A stretch of DNA of 37,878 nt from contig CALFIE010000089.1 in the NCBI GenBank assembly GCA_937876095.1, forward strand, positions 1 through 37,878. Reading direction: 5' to 3'. Shown piece by piece: positions 7,622 through 16,695 of the stretch. The notes under the pieces were generated by a model. It worked only from the letters and a program-made list of their open reading frames with translations. It did not search any database and had not been told where the DNA came from. Position 1 is the stretch's first letter. The number at the start of each line of letters is the position of its first letter. The position numbers were made by a program, and so were the translations under genes. The DNA is from an uncultured Flavobacteriales bacterium (GTDB lineage Bacteria; Bacteroidota; Bacteroidia; Flavobacteriales; Weeksellaceae).

Positions 7622-8563
7622 TCAAAGAATTAAATCATTCCATTCGAAAATTTTGGTGAAACCACGCTCATTAAAATACTTTTGATAATCCCCATTTTTT
7701 GAAGCTAAAACGAAATCTCCACCCCAAGCTCCCAAACTTTTCACAAAACCATCATAATTTTCAAAATATTTTTTCTTTACAGGAGTAAGATTTAGATAGT
7801 TGGCTACTATTTCTTCGTGTTCCGACATTAGTTCAGAAAATTGTTGCAAATCATTACTTTCAAAAATAGTTTTGGTCAGCGTCGAAAACTCGGCAATCAA
7901 ATCAGGTGATTTAGTTTGAGCGAGGTAATGTGCAATTCCTTTTCGACTGTTTTGTTTTTGGTTCAGATGAATGAAAATCAATTCGTTTTTGAATGAAGGT
8001 TCGTAAATTACAGGCGTAATTTTTCTGGAATTTTCAGAATTTTGGAACAAAATCGCTGACTTTTCTTTGGCAACTGCTATGTCGTAACCACTGCCTCCTA
8101 AACAAATTTCATTGAGCTGAAAAGCGTCTATTTCTGCCCAATCTGCAAGATTGTTCATAAGAGTTGCACTACTACCTAAACCGAAATCTGCTGGAAATTG
8201 TAGATTGGTTTGTATATAGTAATGATGATTTTTTATGAAAACGGATTTTGATGCAAGTTGTTGCACATTTTGTAGAGTTTTCAAAATAAAATCAGCAGCA
8301 TCGGGTAGATTGCTTTCTACGATAGACCAATCAGAAAAATTGATGGTACATTGTAACCATTTTTTGTTTTCATGGAGTGCATTCCAAAAAATTTTGGAGT
8401 CCGAAGCTTCTGCGATGTTTACGGATAAATCTTGCCCCAATTTGGTGGGAATTGCCAAAGCTAAAGCACCATCTAACACCATGTATTCTGATGTAAGTAA
8501 GAGTTTTCCCGAGGAAAATAAGAGGGTGTTGTTTTTCAAAATTTTTATTAAAAATGAAGCCAC
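7622..8563 (-). CDS. GYDIA family GHMP kinase
   Basis: A 313-aa member of the GHMP small-molecule kinases (galacto-, homoserine-, mevalonate-, phosphomevalonate-kinase fold). The N-terminal substrate region is SSGKLLLTSEYMVLDGALALA, shortened here to its core GKLLLTSEYMVLDG (19-32). The ATP-binding motif 2 is FGLGSSA (127-133), and GGSGYDIAVA contains GYDIA (159-163), which names the Bacteroidetes family. The substrate is not established; a mevalonate-type isoprenoid kinase is the usual guess. The open frame starts at GTG 8563; TTG 8539 would give a start closer to the conserved domain. It follows fabD on the same strand after a 56-bp gap holding a 10-bp-stem hairpin. Confidence 0.88.
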   Translation of the reverse strand: MASFLIKILKNNTLLFSSGKLLLTSEYMVLDGALALAIPTKLGQDLSVNIAEASDSKIFWNALHENKKWLQCTINFSDWSIVESNLPDAADFILKTLQNVQQLASKSVFIKNHHYYIQTNLQFPADFGLGSSATLMNNLADWAEIDAFQLNEICLGGSGYDIAVAKEKSAILFQNSENSRKITPVIYEPSFKNELIFIHLNQKQNSRKGIAHYLAQTKSPDLIAEFSTLTKTIFESNDLQQFSELMSEHEEIVANYLNLTPVKKKYFENYDGFVKSLGAWGGDFVLASKNGDYQKYFNERGFTKIFEWNDLIL

Positions 8564-8569
8564 AAATTA

Positions 8570-8596
8570 TCAATAATGAAAAATCATCATTATTGA
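8570..8596 (-). repeat. perfect AT-rich inverted repeat between fabD and the GHMP kinase gene
   Basis: TCAATAATGA (8570-8579) and TCATTATTGA (8587-8596) form a 10-bp stem with a 7-nt loop. No T-run follows on the minus strand, so it is more likely an intercistronic structure affecting mRNA processing or the GTG/TTG start downstream than a terminator. Confidence 0.55.
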
Positions 8597-8619
8597 CTTA
8601 ATTGAATAAAACAAATAGT

Positions 8620-9495
8620 TTACACCGCTGAAGAAACCGAAATTTCGGGATCAATTTTTTTGATTAAACCTTGCAAGGTTTTTCCGGGTCCTACTTCTAC
8701 AAACATAGTTGCACCATTTTTAATCATATTTTGTACACTTTGTGTCCATTTTACAGGACCAGTAAGCTGTGCAATCAGATTTTTTTTGATTTCATCTGGA
8801 TTAGAAACAGCTGTAGTTATAATGTTTTGATACACCGGAATCGTGGCTTTTCTAAATTTGGTATTTTCTATTGCAGCTGCCAATTTTTCTTGTGCAGGAA
8901 GCATGAGAGGAGAGTGAAATGCACCATTTACAGGTAGCAAGAGTGCTCTTTTTGCACCAGCTTCTTTCATTAGTTCACAGGCTTTTTGTACGGCATCTGT
9001 TTCACCAGAAATTACCAATTGTCCGGGACAATTATAATTTGCGGGAACTACAATTCCGTCAACTTGCGTACAAATTTCTTCTACTTTTTCGTCTGTAAGT
9101 CCTAGAATTGCTGCCATAGAACTAGGATTGTTGTCGCAAGCTTCTTGCATAGCTTTTGCTCTTTCAGAAACCAGTTTTAATCCGTCTTCAAAAGAGAGGA
9201 CTCCGTTTGCAACCAATGCAGAAAATTCTCCTAAAGAGTGACCTGCAACCATTTCTGCACCAATTCCGTTGGTTGCTTTTACAGCGGCAACTGAATGTAT
9301 AAAAATGGCAGGTTGTGTAACTTTGGTTTGTTTTAGATCTTCATCGGTTCCTTCGAACATCAATTTCAGAATATTGAATCCTAAAATTTCATTAGAAACA
9401 TCCATTAAATCCTTTACTTCTTTTCGACTTTCGTATAATTCTTTCCCCATTCCTACGAACTGGGAACCTTGTCCTGGGAATACTAATGCTTTCAT
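8620..9495 (-). CDS. fabD: malonyl-CoA:ACP S-malonyltransferase
   Basis: Transfers malonate from CoA to acyl carrier protein at the start of type II fatty acid synthesis, in the cytosol. I start it at ATG 9495 (291 aa), giving MKALVFPGQGSQ, the standard FabD N-terminus; an in-frame ATG at 9513 would add six residues. Counted from 9495 the nucleophile is Ser87 in GHSLGE, with Arg112 in SERAKAMQ and the catalytic His194 in NGAFHSP. Length and motifs are normal. It is not next to other fab genes here; the neighbours are a GHMP kinase and a LysM protein, so it appears to be a small independent unit. Confidence 0.96.
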   Translation of the reverse strand: MKALVFPGQGSQFVGMGKELYESRKEVKDLMDVSNEILGFNILKLMFEGTDEDLKQTKVTQPAIFIHSVAAVKATNGIGAEMVAGHSLGEFSALVANGVLSFEDGLKLVSERAKAMQEACDNNPSSMAAILGLTDEKVEEICTQVDGIVVPANYNCPGQLVISGETDAVQKACELMKEAGAKRALLLPVNGAFHSPLMLPAQEKLAAAIENTKFRKATIPVYQNIITTAVSNPDEIKKNLIAQLTGPVKWTQSVQNMIKNGATMFVEVGPGKTLQGLIKKIDPEISVSSAV

Positions 9496-9516
9496 AACAA
9501 ATGATGATGACATTGT

Positions 9517-9537
9517 TATTGCTTACACATAGCAATA
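9517..9537 (-). repeat. hairpin immediately upstream of fabD
   Basis: TATTGCT (9517-9523) and AGCAATA (9531-9537) pair over a 7-nt loop. It lies 22 bp before the preferred fabD start and almost touches the alternative ATG at 9513. It could be an operator or a 5' leader structure. No canonical promoter was seen in the 87-bp gap. Confidence 0.4.
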
Positions 9538-9582
9538 CCAATAATTACTTTAATTTTTATTAGTTTTCTATTTTATTTCTTT

Positions 9583-11454
9583 TTACGGAATCAATCTCAC
9601 TACTCTGTAAGCAGAATTGATATAGGCTCCGTTTTTCTTCACTCTTACAAATTCAAATTTGGTTGCTAATTGTGTTTGCACTTTTTCTATTTGTTTGAAG
9701 AGTTCTCCTTTATTATTTTCTCGGGTAAGAATGTCATTTACCACATCGAACCCAATAATTGCAAATTTAGCTGGAGTTTTGCAATATTTTGCTTTATAAC
9801 TTGCGACAATCTCTTTTGCAAATTCTTCATCTGCATTGATTTTTCTGTCCATCAAATACACCAAATTAGCTTGGCTGAGTTCATCTACTTTTTTCTCAAA
9901 AATAGGTACGTAGTACATACTCATTGCTTTTACTCCTTTTGTTTCTTTAGAAATTTCGATGATTTTGTTGGCGAAATTTTCACCTTCAGAGTTATCATCA
10001 TTTGCCAAAACTGCAATAACTGGAGCAGAAAGTCCTGTCATCATATTTTGATCTAATTTAATTTCAGAAGAGGAGTTTACCAAAATTACATTTGGATTTT
10101 TCAGTACTTTTTCTAATCCTGATTTAATATAATTGGCATTTTTTTTGTTGGCATCTGCAACTATGTAAATTTTTTGATCAGAATAGACGTCTTTTACTTC
10201 TTTTACAATTCGGTCTGCAAAAAAATGGTCGTTGGTTTGTACAATCACCAAATTACTGTAGTTGTACATTTCTTCAGCATTTGCAAAAGGAGCAACTACA
10301 GGAATTTTTTTATCTCCTACATATTCTAAAGTTTCTAGAATATTGGATTTCAGAAATGGACCAATTATTAAGTCGGTGTTATCTATATTGAGTTGAGCAA
10401 GTGTTTTTTTGAAACCCGTTTCAGTTCCTGAATCAATCACATTAATTTCTAATTTTTGTCCAATTCTCACATTTCGTTCAATTGCAAGTTTTGCTCCCAA
10501 AAGGAAATCAATAGCCATATTTCTGTATTTGGCATCATCTTGATCAAAACCAAAAGGTAGTAGCAATGCTACTTGTAGCGCATCGCCAGATTTTTTGGAA
10601 TAATTGGTTACTAATTTATTAATTTTTAGAACTTTGCCTGGTTTTAAGCCATTTTCTAACTCTGGATTCAGGAGTAAAAGTTCATCCATCGTAATTCCGA
10701 ATTGATTCAGTATAGAGAAAACAGTGTCTCCATTTTGTACCGTATACAAAAGGTATTCGTCTTGATTGCTACTTTTTGTATTGTTAGAAACGGGTTTTTC
10801 TTCTACAGAAGTTGTGTTTTCATTAGCATTTTCACGAATTTTGATGGTTTCACCGGGTTGTAAACCTCGCTCTTCTAATCCTGGATTCAGTGCAAATAAT
10901 TGGTTTTGAGTTAATTGAAATGCTTTGGTAATTCTGTAATAATTGTCTTTTGGTTGTACCAAATACGTATCTGAATTGCTATTTGCAACTATAGGAGTTT
11001 CTTTTGGAGTGGTTTCTGTGGTTGCAATTGGTTGATCACCACCATATTTTTTGATATTTTGAACCGGAAGAGAGATTTCGTCGCCAATTTTCATACCTGC
11101 ATCTAAATTGGGATTCCATTTTCGTAAATCTGTTTCAGAAACGTGGTATTGTTTGGTGATTCCGTAAATGGTTTGTTTAGGTTGCAAAATTATTTTACCA
11201 AGTGCTGCAGAAGTAGTTTTGGGTTTTTCTTCAGAGGTGGATTTTTTTGGTTTGTTGGTGATGTGTAATTGATCTCCAATTGCCAATTTGCCATCTTTTA
11301 CTTTTGGATTTAACTTGAATAAATCATTTACAGACATCCCATATTTCTTAGCGATATTGTAAGGATTGTCACCTTTTTCCACGGTATGAGTTTGCTGTGA
11401 AAAAAGCATTGAAAAAATAAATAGTCCGGTAATTAATACGATTTTTTTGATCAT
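9583..11454 (-). CDS. LysM repeat and periplasmic-binding-protein type 1 domain protein
   Basis: About 623 aa from ATG 11454. The frame extends to a TTG at 11475, but that codon is part of the -7 promoter box, so the first residues there are not translated. A signal peptide (MIKKIVLITGLFIFSMLFSQ) is followed by four LysM modules, roughly at 22-65, 88-130, 163-206 and 236-279, each with the D-N/T-xxxI...LNP core (for example TVEKGDN and YTVQNGDT). The remaining 330 residues form a type 1 periplasmic-binding fold (ALLLPFGFDQ, GPFLKSNILETLEY, VVAPFAN). It is likely a peptidoglycan-anchored periplasmic protein, possibly sensing or binding a cell-wall component; the ligand is unknown. Last gene of a run with bshC and a putative porin. 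Confidence 0.9.
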   Translation of the reverse strand: MIKKIVLITGLFIFSMLFSQQTHTVEKGDNPYNIAKKYGMSVNDLFKLNPKVKDGKLAIGDQLHITNKPKKSTSEEKPKTTSAALGKIILQPKQTIYGITKQYHVSETDLRKWNPNLDAGMKIGDEISLPVQNIKKYGGDQPIATTETTPKETPIVANSNSDTYLVQPKDNYYRITKAFQLTQNQLFALNPGLEERGLQPGETIKIRENANENTTSVEEKPVSNNTKSSNQDEYLLYTVQNGDTVFSILNQFGITMDELLLLNPELENGLKPGKVLKINKLVTNYSKKSGDALQVALLLPFGFDQDDAKYRNMAIDFLLGAKLAIERNVRIGQKLEINVIDSGTETGFKKTLAQLNIDNTDLIIGPFLKSNILETLEYVGDKKIPVVAPFANAEEMYNYSNLVIVQTNDHFFADRIVKEVKDVYSDQKIYIVADANKKNANYIKSGLEKVLKNPNVILVNSSSEIKLDQNMMTGLSAPVIAVLANDDNSEGENFANKIIEISKETKGVKAMSMYYVPIFEKKVDELSQANLVYLMDRKINADEEFAKEIVASYKAKYCKTPAKFAIIGFDVVNDILTRENNKGELFKQIEKVQTQLATKFEFVRVKKNGAYINSAYRVVRLIP

Positions 11455-11472
11455 TTTAGATGTCATAATTTG

Positions 11473-11480
11473 CAAAAATA
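11473..11480 (-). promoter_or_regulatory. -7 element of the LysM gene
   Basis: TATTTTTG on the minus strand (11480-11473) matches TAnnTTTG, with transcription expected near 11466. It overlaps the in-frame TTG at 11475, excluding that codon as a start and favouring ATG 11454. The -33 element is not clear. Confidence 0.45.
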
Positions 11481-11491
11481 ATGCTTTAAAA

Positions 11492-13078
11492 TTAAAATTC
11501 AGAGATAATTAATTCAGAATTATCAACAATTATTTTTGAGTAGCAATATTGAAGCCAACCTTGCCCAAAATCTGAAAAAAACACACTAAAATTATATACT
11601 CTTTCTTGCCATATTTTTGCAGGATGCACTTCGGTGAATAATAATTCTAATTGATTGATGGTGTTTTGGTTTTTGTTTTTTTCGGCGCGAAGTAGCCTTT
11701 TATTCATTCTTTGGTATGATTTCAGTTGTCTGGATTCTTCTGCTTCTACCAAATTTCGGAAAGTCTTATCTGTAAGTGAAGATTTCTCTTTTAATAATGA
11801 AAATATTGACCGCAATTCTGCCTCTTTCTGTTGTAGAATTGGGGTAAGTTCGTGACTTATCAACAATTTTTTATTGATAATGTGAGCAAAATCTTTCAGA
11901 AAATCATCTAATTCTAATCCTAATTTTTCTATTTTTTTTGTTGTTTTTTCTGAAAGAAAAAGCATTGAATTTCTTGGGATAAGAATCGGGAAAGGAATGT
12001 TCCACTTTTCAAAGTACGATTTCAGTTCAAACCAATACATAATTTCGGCGTTTCCGCCAATGTAAGCTAAATTTGGGAGTATTTTTTCTTGAAATACGGG
12101 TCTCATTAATGCATTTGGACTGAATTTTTCCGGATTTTTTTCTAATTCAGCTAAGATTTCATTTTCAGAAAATTGTTTATTTTTCTCGTGAATTTGGTAA
12201 TTTTTGCCATCGAAATCGATTCTGTTTCTGGTTTCTGACAAGTAAAACAAGTTGATTTCTCGTGGATTCACTTGTACTTTCCCATATTTTTGAGTTAAAA
12301 AATCGACCATTTTTGTGGTCGTTTTTTTCAATGATTGGTTCAATAATTCATCTTTGAAAATCGAATTCATTTCTGCTTTTAGCTGTGCATCATCTCCATC
12401 AATGTATAGCAGACCTTGTTCTGCAAACAAATATTGTACGATTGTTTTAGTAGCTTCGGTAAGTGTTTTACCTTTTTGGTAGGCTTTTTTTAGTAATTGA
12501 ATAAGTTCAGTTCCGTAAATAGAATCTTGAAATTCTTTTTCAAATTCTGAAATGAAAGCGGTTTCTTCCACTTTTATTTTACCAACAGCGCCACCTGATT
12601 TACCTCTAATTTCGTAGAAATTATTTTTGGTTTTGAAATGGTTGATTTCTTCAAAATCGTGGTCTTCTGAAGCCAACCAAAAAATTGGAACAAATTTGCA
12701 ATCAGGAAAGTGTTCTTCTAAGTATTTTGCAGTTTTGATGGTTTGTAAAATTTTGTAAATAAAGAAAACCGGACCTGTAAACAAATTCAGTTGATGACCT
12801 GTAGTGACCGTAAATGTATTTTCTGAAGAGATTGATTTCAAATGTTCTAACTGCAAAGAAGACAACGTACAATCAGCCATTTGTTGTGTAAGTACGTTTT
12901 GCAAAAGCGTACGTTGCTCTGTACTGAAACTATTTTTTTTAGCCACAATTTGTCGTTCAAAATTGGCCAAACTGAATAATTGTGGAGAAAGTTCCTCTAA
13001 TTTTTTAGATAAAAAATCTTTGATTAACAGAGGGATTCCATCAATTTCGGAAAATGATATATTGGTAATGTTTTTCAA
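11492..13078 (-). CDS. bshC: bacillithiol biosynthesis cysteine-adding enzyme
   Basis: A 528-aa protein with the BshC signature: GHQLNLFTGPVFFIYKI near residues 95-111 and VPIFWLASEDHDFEEIN further on, plus a long C-terminal coiled-coil region rich in Lys and Glu. BshC is thought to attach cysteine to glucosaminyl-malate in the last step of bacillithiol synthesis, the main low-molecular-weight thiol of Bacilli and many Bacteroidetes. The start codon is TTG at 13078, six bases after the stop of the upstream porin gene, so the two are co-transcribed. bshA and bshB are not in the window. Confidence 0.95.
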   Translation of the reverse strand: MKNITNISFSEIDGIPLLIKDFLSKKLEELSPQLFSLANFERQIVAKKNSFSTEQRTLLQNVLTQQMADCTLSSLQLEHLKSISSENTFTVTTGHQLNLFTGPVFFIYKILQTIKTAKYLEEHFPDCKFVPIFWLASEDHDFEEINHFKTKNNFYEIRGKSGGAVGKIKVEETAFISEFEKEFQDSIYGTELIQLLKKAYQKGKTLTEATKTIVQYLFAEQGLLYIDGDDAQLKAEMNSIFKDELLNQSLKKTTTKMVDFLTQKYGKVQVNPREINLFYLSETRNRIDFDGKNYQIHEKNKQFSENEILAELEKNPEKFSPNALMRPVFQEKILPNLAYIGGNAEIMYWFELKSYFEKWNIPFPILIPRNSMLFLSEKTTKKIEKLGLELDDFLKDFAHIINKKLLISHELTPILQQKEAELRSIFSLLKEKSSLTDKTFRNLVEAEESRQLKSYQRMNKRLLRAEKNKNQNTINQLELLFTEVHPAKIWQERVYNFSVFFSDFGQGWLQYCYSKIIVDNSELIISEF

Positions 13079-13084
13079 AATTTT

Positions 13085-15004
13085 TTAACTAAAAAGATAC
13101 CAGATAATTCCTAAATTGAGTCTAAAATCAGAAATTGGAAAATAAGGAGCAGTGTAAGACTGATTTTTGAACAAAATAGTATTTAGGTGTTGTGCTTCTG
13201 CGTAAAGGTACATTCTTTTCGCCTTCATATTAAAAAAAGCGTCTACAATTGGTTGTCCACCAATGTTATATGCTTTGGAGTTGGGCGAAACAAATTCGTT
13301 GAGAACAGGTAAATAATCTCGCGATGCAAAATTTGAAAAATAGTAAACTTTGATTCCGGTTTGTATTTCGGCAGCGTTTTTGAAGGCTTTTGCTTGATAA
13401 AAAAAGTTCAGTCTCCCTATAAAATTCGGCATTGGTAGCAAGTCTTTGTTGGAGAGTGCGCTTTGTAACTGCAAGGTCGAGTTCAGATTAAATTTCTTGT
13501 ATTTGAAAGTGTTTTCAGCCCCAATTTGGGAGATATTTAATGATGAATCACTCTGATGTGGCAAACCTGTCGCATCAAAATAGGCGTAATTATCTATTTT
13601 GTACAAATTAATTTTTGCTAAAACATCCCATTTTTTCAACGAAATATTTCCTCCTAGTTTCGTAACTGTCTCATTTTTGAAATCACTGAAATAGTAATTG
13701 AATTTGTTATACACCGAAGTGTTCATCAAAAAATTGAAACTTGGAGCCGAAGTTTGGAAATTAAGATGCGCATTGAGCAAATAGTCCTTTATAGGTTCGA
13801 TTTCTACGGTGTTTTCGGATTTTATGAAATTTCCAAACGCTTTTCCGTTAGAATATTCGAAGTTGGAATTCAGAGCCATTTTTTTCTGTACCTGCATTTG
13901 CAAATTGGCAACTGCACCTATTCTATTTTCAGAAATTTCGGCAGGTATACTTATATTGTTGATTTGCAAAGGTTCACCAACTCCCAATTTTATGATTTGG
14001 TAGCGTAAACCAGCATCAATTTTGAAATTTTTTCGATCAAAAAGTAAACTCAACGTGTTGCTAAAATTATTAGAATATTTTTTGGAAGTGTAAGGATAAT
14101 TGGCCACCAAATCGGCACTCGAATTTCCATAGTAACTTTCGGGAACGGTCGTGAAATAATATTTGTTGGTTTGGTTGTAGATGGTATGTCGAATTATGAA
14201 CGGATATTTTTCTGAATTGAAAGGTACCAATTGTTGGCTCAAATAATATCTTCTATAAGAAAACTGAGTGTTAGAATTGGTAAGATTTATTTGTAAATTG
14301 GTTCTGGTCTTGAATTCCGCAGCTCCATTCAGAAAATAATCTAAATTAGCAATTCCGCCGTATTCTTGGTCATTTACATTTTGATGTAAGTAATGAGCAA
14401 AAGCTTTGTAACGATTATTTTTGGATTGATAATGTCCTGAAAATAGCGTATTGTTGTTAGCAGATAGTGAATTGGTATAGGCTCCTAAAGAGCGAAGACC
14501 GAGATAATCGATGGCAAAATTGAATCTTTTTCCTACATTTTGGGTGTAAGTAGTATGCAATTCACCACCGTTTTTCATAGCATTGTTGAAATGGAAAATC
14601 GTAGTTGGTGTTTTCACATCATAATATTGTACGTCTTTAATTCCGACTATATTAAAGGATTTTGTTGTGGGTAATACTGCCAAATTTTTTTCGGAATCAG
14701 CTTCGTAAACCAAAGGCTGAAAACCTGCACCAATATTAGCGAATTGTATTTTCCCGAAATTATCTCTGTGATTGTATTGCGTAGCAGAATAGGATCTTTG
14801 TATCGTGAAAGTAGTATCGAATATTTTTTTCTCAGAAAATTGAGTCTGATACAGATAATCTTGTGTAGTTGGTTTAAAAACTTTCAAAGAATCTTTTTTA
14901 CCAGAATCTATGACAAGGGTATCTTTTGGTAGTTGTTTTTCTGGTTCTACTTGAGCGTGCACAAAAACCCCCAAAAAAATCAGCAAGATGAGTATAAATT
15001 TCAT
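13085..15004 (-). CDS. putative outer-membrane porin (Porin_10 type)
   Basis: About 639 aa from ATG 15004 (an ATG two codons upstream at 15010 lies within a few bases of the expected transcript start). A signal peptide (MKFILILLIFLGVFVHAQ) is followed by a Pro/Lys-rich linker and then a beta-rich barrel with many alternating aromatic strands, ending ...NLGIIWYLFS with the hydrophobic terminus used by outer-membrane barrels. Overall it reads as the Bacteroidetes putative porin family (Porin_10). The substrate is unknown. It is first in an operon with bshC and probably the LysM gene. Confidence 0.85.
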   Translation of the reverse strand: MKFILILLIFLGVFVHAQVEPEKQLPKDTLVIDSGKKDSLKVFKPTTQDYLYQTQFSEKKIFDTTFTIQRSYSATQYNHRDNFGKIQFANIGAGFQPLVYEADSEKNLAVLPTTKSFNIVGIKDVQYYDVKTPTTIFHFNNAMKNGGELHTTYTQNVGKRFNFAIDYLGLRSLGAYTNSLSANNNTLFSGHYQSKNNRYKAFAHYLHQNVNDQEYGGIANLDYFLNGAAEFKTRTNLQINLTNSNTQFSYRRYYLSQQLVPFNSEKYPFIIRHTIYNQTNKYYFTTVPESYYGNSSADLVANYPYTSKKYSNNFSNTLSLLFDRKNFKIDAGLRYQIIKLGVGEPLQINNISIPAEISENRIGAVANLQMQVQKKMALNSNFEYSNGKAFGNFIKSENTVEIEPIKDYLLNAHLNFQTSAPSFNFLMNTSVYNKFNYYFSDFKNETVTKLGGNISLKKWDVLAKINLYKIDNYAYFDATGLPHQSDSSLNISQIGAENTFKYKKFNLNSTLQLQSALSNKDLLPMPNFIGRLNFFYQAKAFKNAAEIQTGIKVYYFSNFASRDYLPVLNEFVSPNSKAYNIGGQPIVDAFFNMKAKRMYLYAEAQHLNTILFKNQSYTAPYFPISDFRLNLGIIWYLFS

Positions 15005-15020
15005 AAACAATTTTGAAGTA

Positions 15021-15028
15021 CAAATGTA
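15021..15028 (-). promoter_or_regulatory. -7 element of the putative porin gene
   Basis: TACATTTG on the minus strand (15028-15021) fits TAnnTTTG and lies just after the susD terminator. It predicts transcription from about 15014 and a leader of only about 10 nt to ATG 15004. The -33 region is only T-rich. Confidence 0.5.
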
Positions 15029-15047
15029 AGAAATATGGGGGAATAAA

Positions 15048-15074
15048 AAACCCCGAAATAAATTTTCGGGGTTT
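15048..15074 (-). terminator. intrinsic terminator of the susCD unit
   Basis: On the minus strand AAACCCCGAAA pairs with the TTTCGGGGTTT half across a 5-nt loop (stem arms 15048-15058 and 15064-15074), and the T-run continues past the stem. This is a classic GC-core terminator 23 bp after the susD stop codon. Confidence 0.9.
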
Positions 15075-15097
15075 GGAATTTATGAGTTGGTTATTTA

Positions 15098-16675
15098 TTA
15101 ATAACCAGGGTTTTGTTGAATGGTTGAGTTTGCATTTAACTCATCTTGAGGAATTGGCAAAGCCCATTTGTTTGTAGTTGAGAAAACAAAATTAACTGGG
15201 TCTGCAGAAGGTAGGTTCCAATATTGAGTACCATAATCTAAGATGCTTCTCTCGAAACCTGTCATACCTGCTTTAGCATATAATCTTTTCAAATCTAAGA
15301 AACGATGTCCTTCAAATGCTAAATCCTTTCTTCTTTCGTCTAAAATTGCTTTCCAAGCTTGAGTCGCAGAGGTAAGTACTAACGCAGCAGGAGGAGTTGT
15401 AAATCTTTTATCTGTAATTGCTTTTAGTGCAGTAGATACTCCGGCAAAATCGTTTGCGTTTGCTCTTGCTTCTGCTTTTATAAAATACATCTCAGATAAT
15501 CTTACTTGAATAAAATCTGGATTAAAACCATTAGTGGAAGTTGCAGCTGATAAACCTCCAGCTTTATATGGAACTAAAATATCATCGTATCTAATATTTA
15601 CGGAAGCAGAAGGATTTGCTGCAATTAAAGAACCTGTAGTTGCACCAGCTGGTCTCACTATAATATTGGTTCTAGCATCTCCAGGAACTGACATTAAGTT
15701 TTCATATAATGCTCTTGAAACCTCATAAAACGGAGAACCAGTTCTAGAGTTACTTACAGAAACCCATCCATTGTGTAAGTTAGAACCTTGAGAGTTTTGT
15801 GCTCCAGTTCTTCTTAATTTGAAAATTACTTCTTTATTTCCTAAATTATTATTTTGGTGAAATACTGAAGCTAATTCTGTAGCACTCGCAAGTGTAATAC
15901 CTGAACTTGCAATTACCTGATCTGCCCAAATTTCAGCATTGGTATAATCTCCTTTGTATGCATAGGCACGAGCTTTCAATGCTTTTGCTAGTGTTGCAGA
16001 AGGATACATAGAAGCATTGTTTGTAGCAGTATTTGAATAGGCCGGAGTTGCATTTGCTGCATAGATTGCTAATGCTTTATCCAAATCACTATGAATTAAT
16101 GCATAAAATTGTGCATTGGTACTTCTTGGGTTTACTTCATCAAAAGGAAAAACATGGTCAGCCAAAATTCCAGCAAGTGCTGCATCACTTGTTAAGTTTG
16201 GTGAAAAGTACGCCATGATTTTCAAATGTGCTAAAGCTCTAAGCACATAGGCTTCTGCTTTAGTTCTTTGGATCAATTGTTGATCTGCTGCAGTCGTACT
16301 AGCTGCCAAAATTTTGTCAGCATTAGCAAGTACGCGATTGGTTCTTGCTAAACTAAAATAGTTAGCATTCCAGATGTCTGCAGGCGCACCTGCAGATGGA
16401 TTTAGGACATATAAAAAATATGCATCTGAACCAGATCTACCTTGACCACCGTTATTAGAACCTAATGCAGCTTCATCAGTAAAGATTGAAGTAAACGAAT
16501 ATTCTGATCTGTTGGTCATAAGATTCATAGCTGAGTTTAGCAGCTTTGTAAGATCTGAACTATTTTGTATCGCAACATCCTCAGTAATTGCTCCTGGAGT
16601 AAATGGATCTAGCACCTCGTTTCTACAAGAAACCAATCCAATTGCTACTGATAATATAAGAATTATTTTTTTCAT
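15098..16675 (-). CDS. SusD/RagB family outer-membrane nutrient-binding lipoprotein
   Basis: A 525-aa lipoprotein: the signal peptide ends in LVSC (Cys17), a clear lipobox. The body has the helical TPR-like SusD architecture, with an N-terminal region rich in small residues, a central AEAYVLRALAHLKIMAYF segment, a later YFIKAEARANA segment, and the RRKDLAFEGHRFLDLKR segment near the C-terminus that is highly characteristic of SusD/RagB. It forms the lid of the SusCD transporter and captures oligomeric nutrient at the cell surface. It is 20 bp downstream of susC on the same transcript and ends at a strong terminator. No glycoside hydrolase accompanies it. Confidence 0.95.
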   Translation of the reverse strand: MKKIILILSVAIGLVSCRNEVLDPFTPGAITEDVAIQNSSDLTKLLNSAMNLMTNRSEYSFTSIFTDEAALGSNNGGQGRSGSDAYFLYVLNPSAGAPADIWNANYFSLARTNRVLANADKILAASTTAADQQLIQRTKAEAYVLRALAHLKIMAYFSPNLTSDAALAGILADHVFPFDEVNPRSTNAQFYALIHSDLDKALAIYAANATPAYSNTATNNASMYPSATLAKALKARAYAYKGDYTNAEIWADQVIASSGITLASATELASVFHQNNNLGNKEVIFKLRRTGAQNSQGSNLHNGWVSVSNSRTGSPFYEVSRALYENLMSVPGDARTNIIVRPAGATTGSLIAANPSASVNIRYDDILVPYKAGGLSAATSTNGFNPDFIQVRLSEMYFIKAEARANANDFAGVSTALKAITDKRFTTPPAALVLTSATQAWKAILDERRKDLAFEGHRFLDLKRLYAKAGMTGFERSILDYGTQYWNLPSADPVNFVFSTTNKWALPIPQDELNANSTIQQNPGY

Positions 16676-16695
16676 ATTTAATTTCTTTTAATTAA

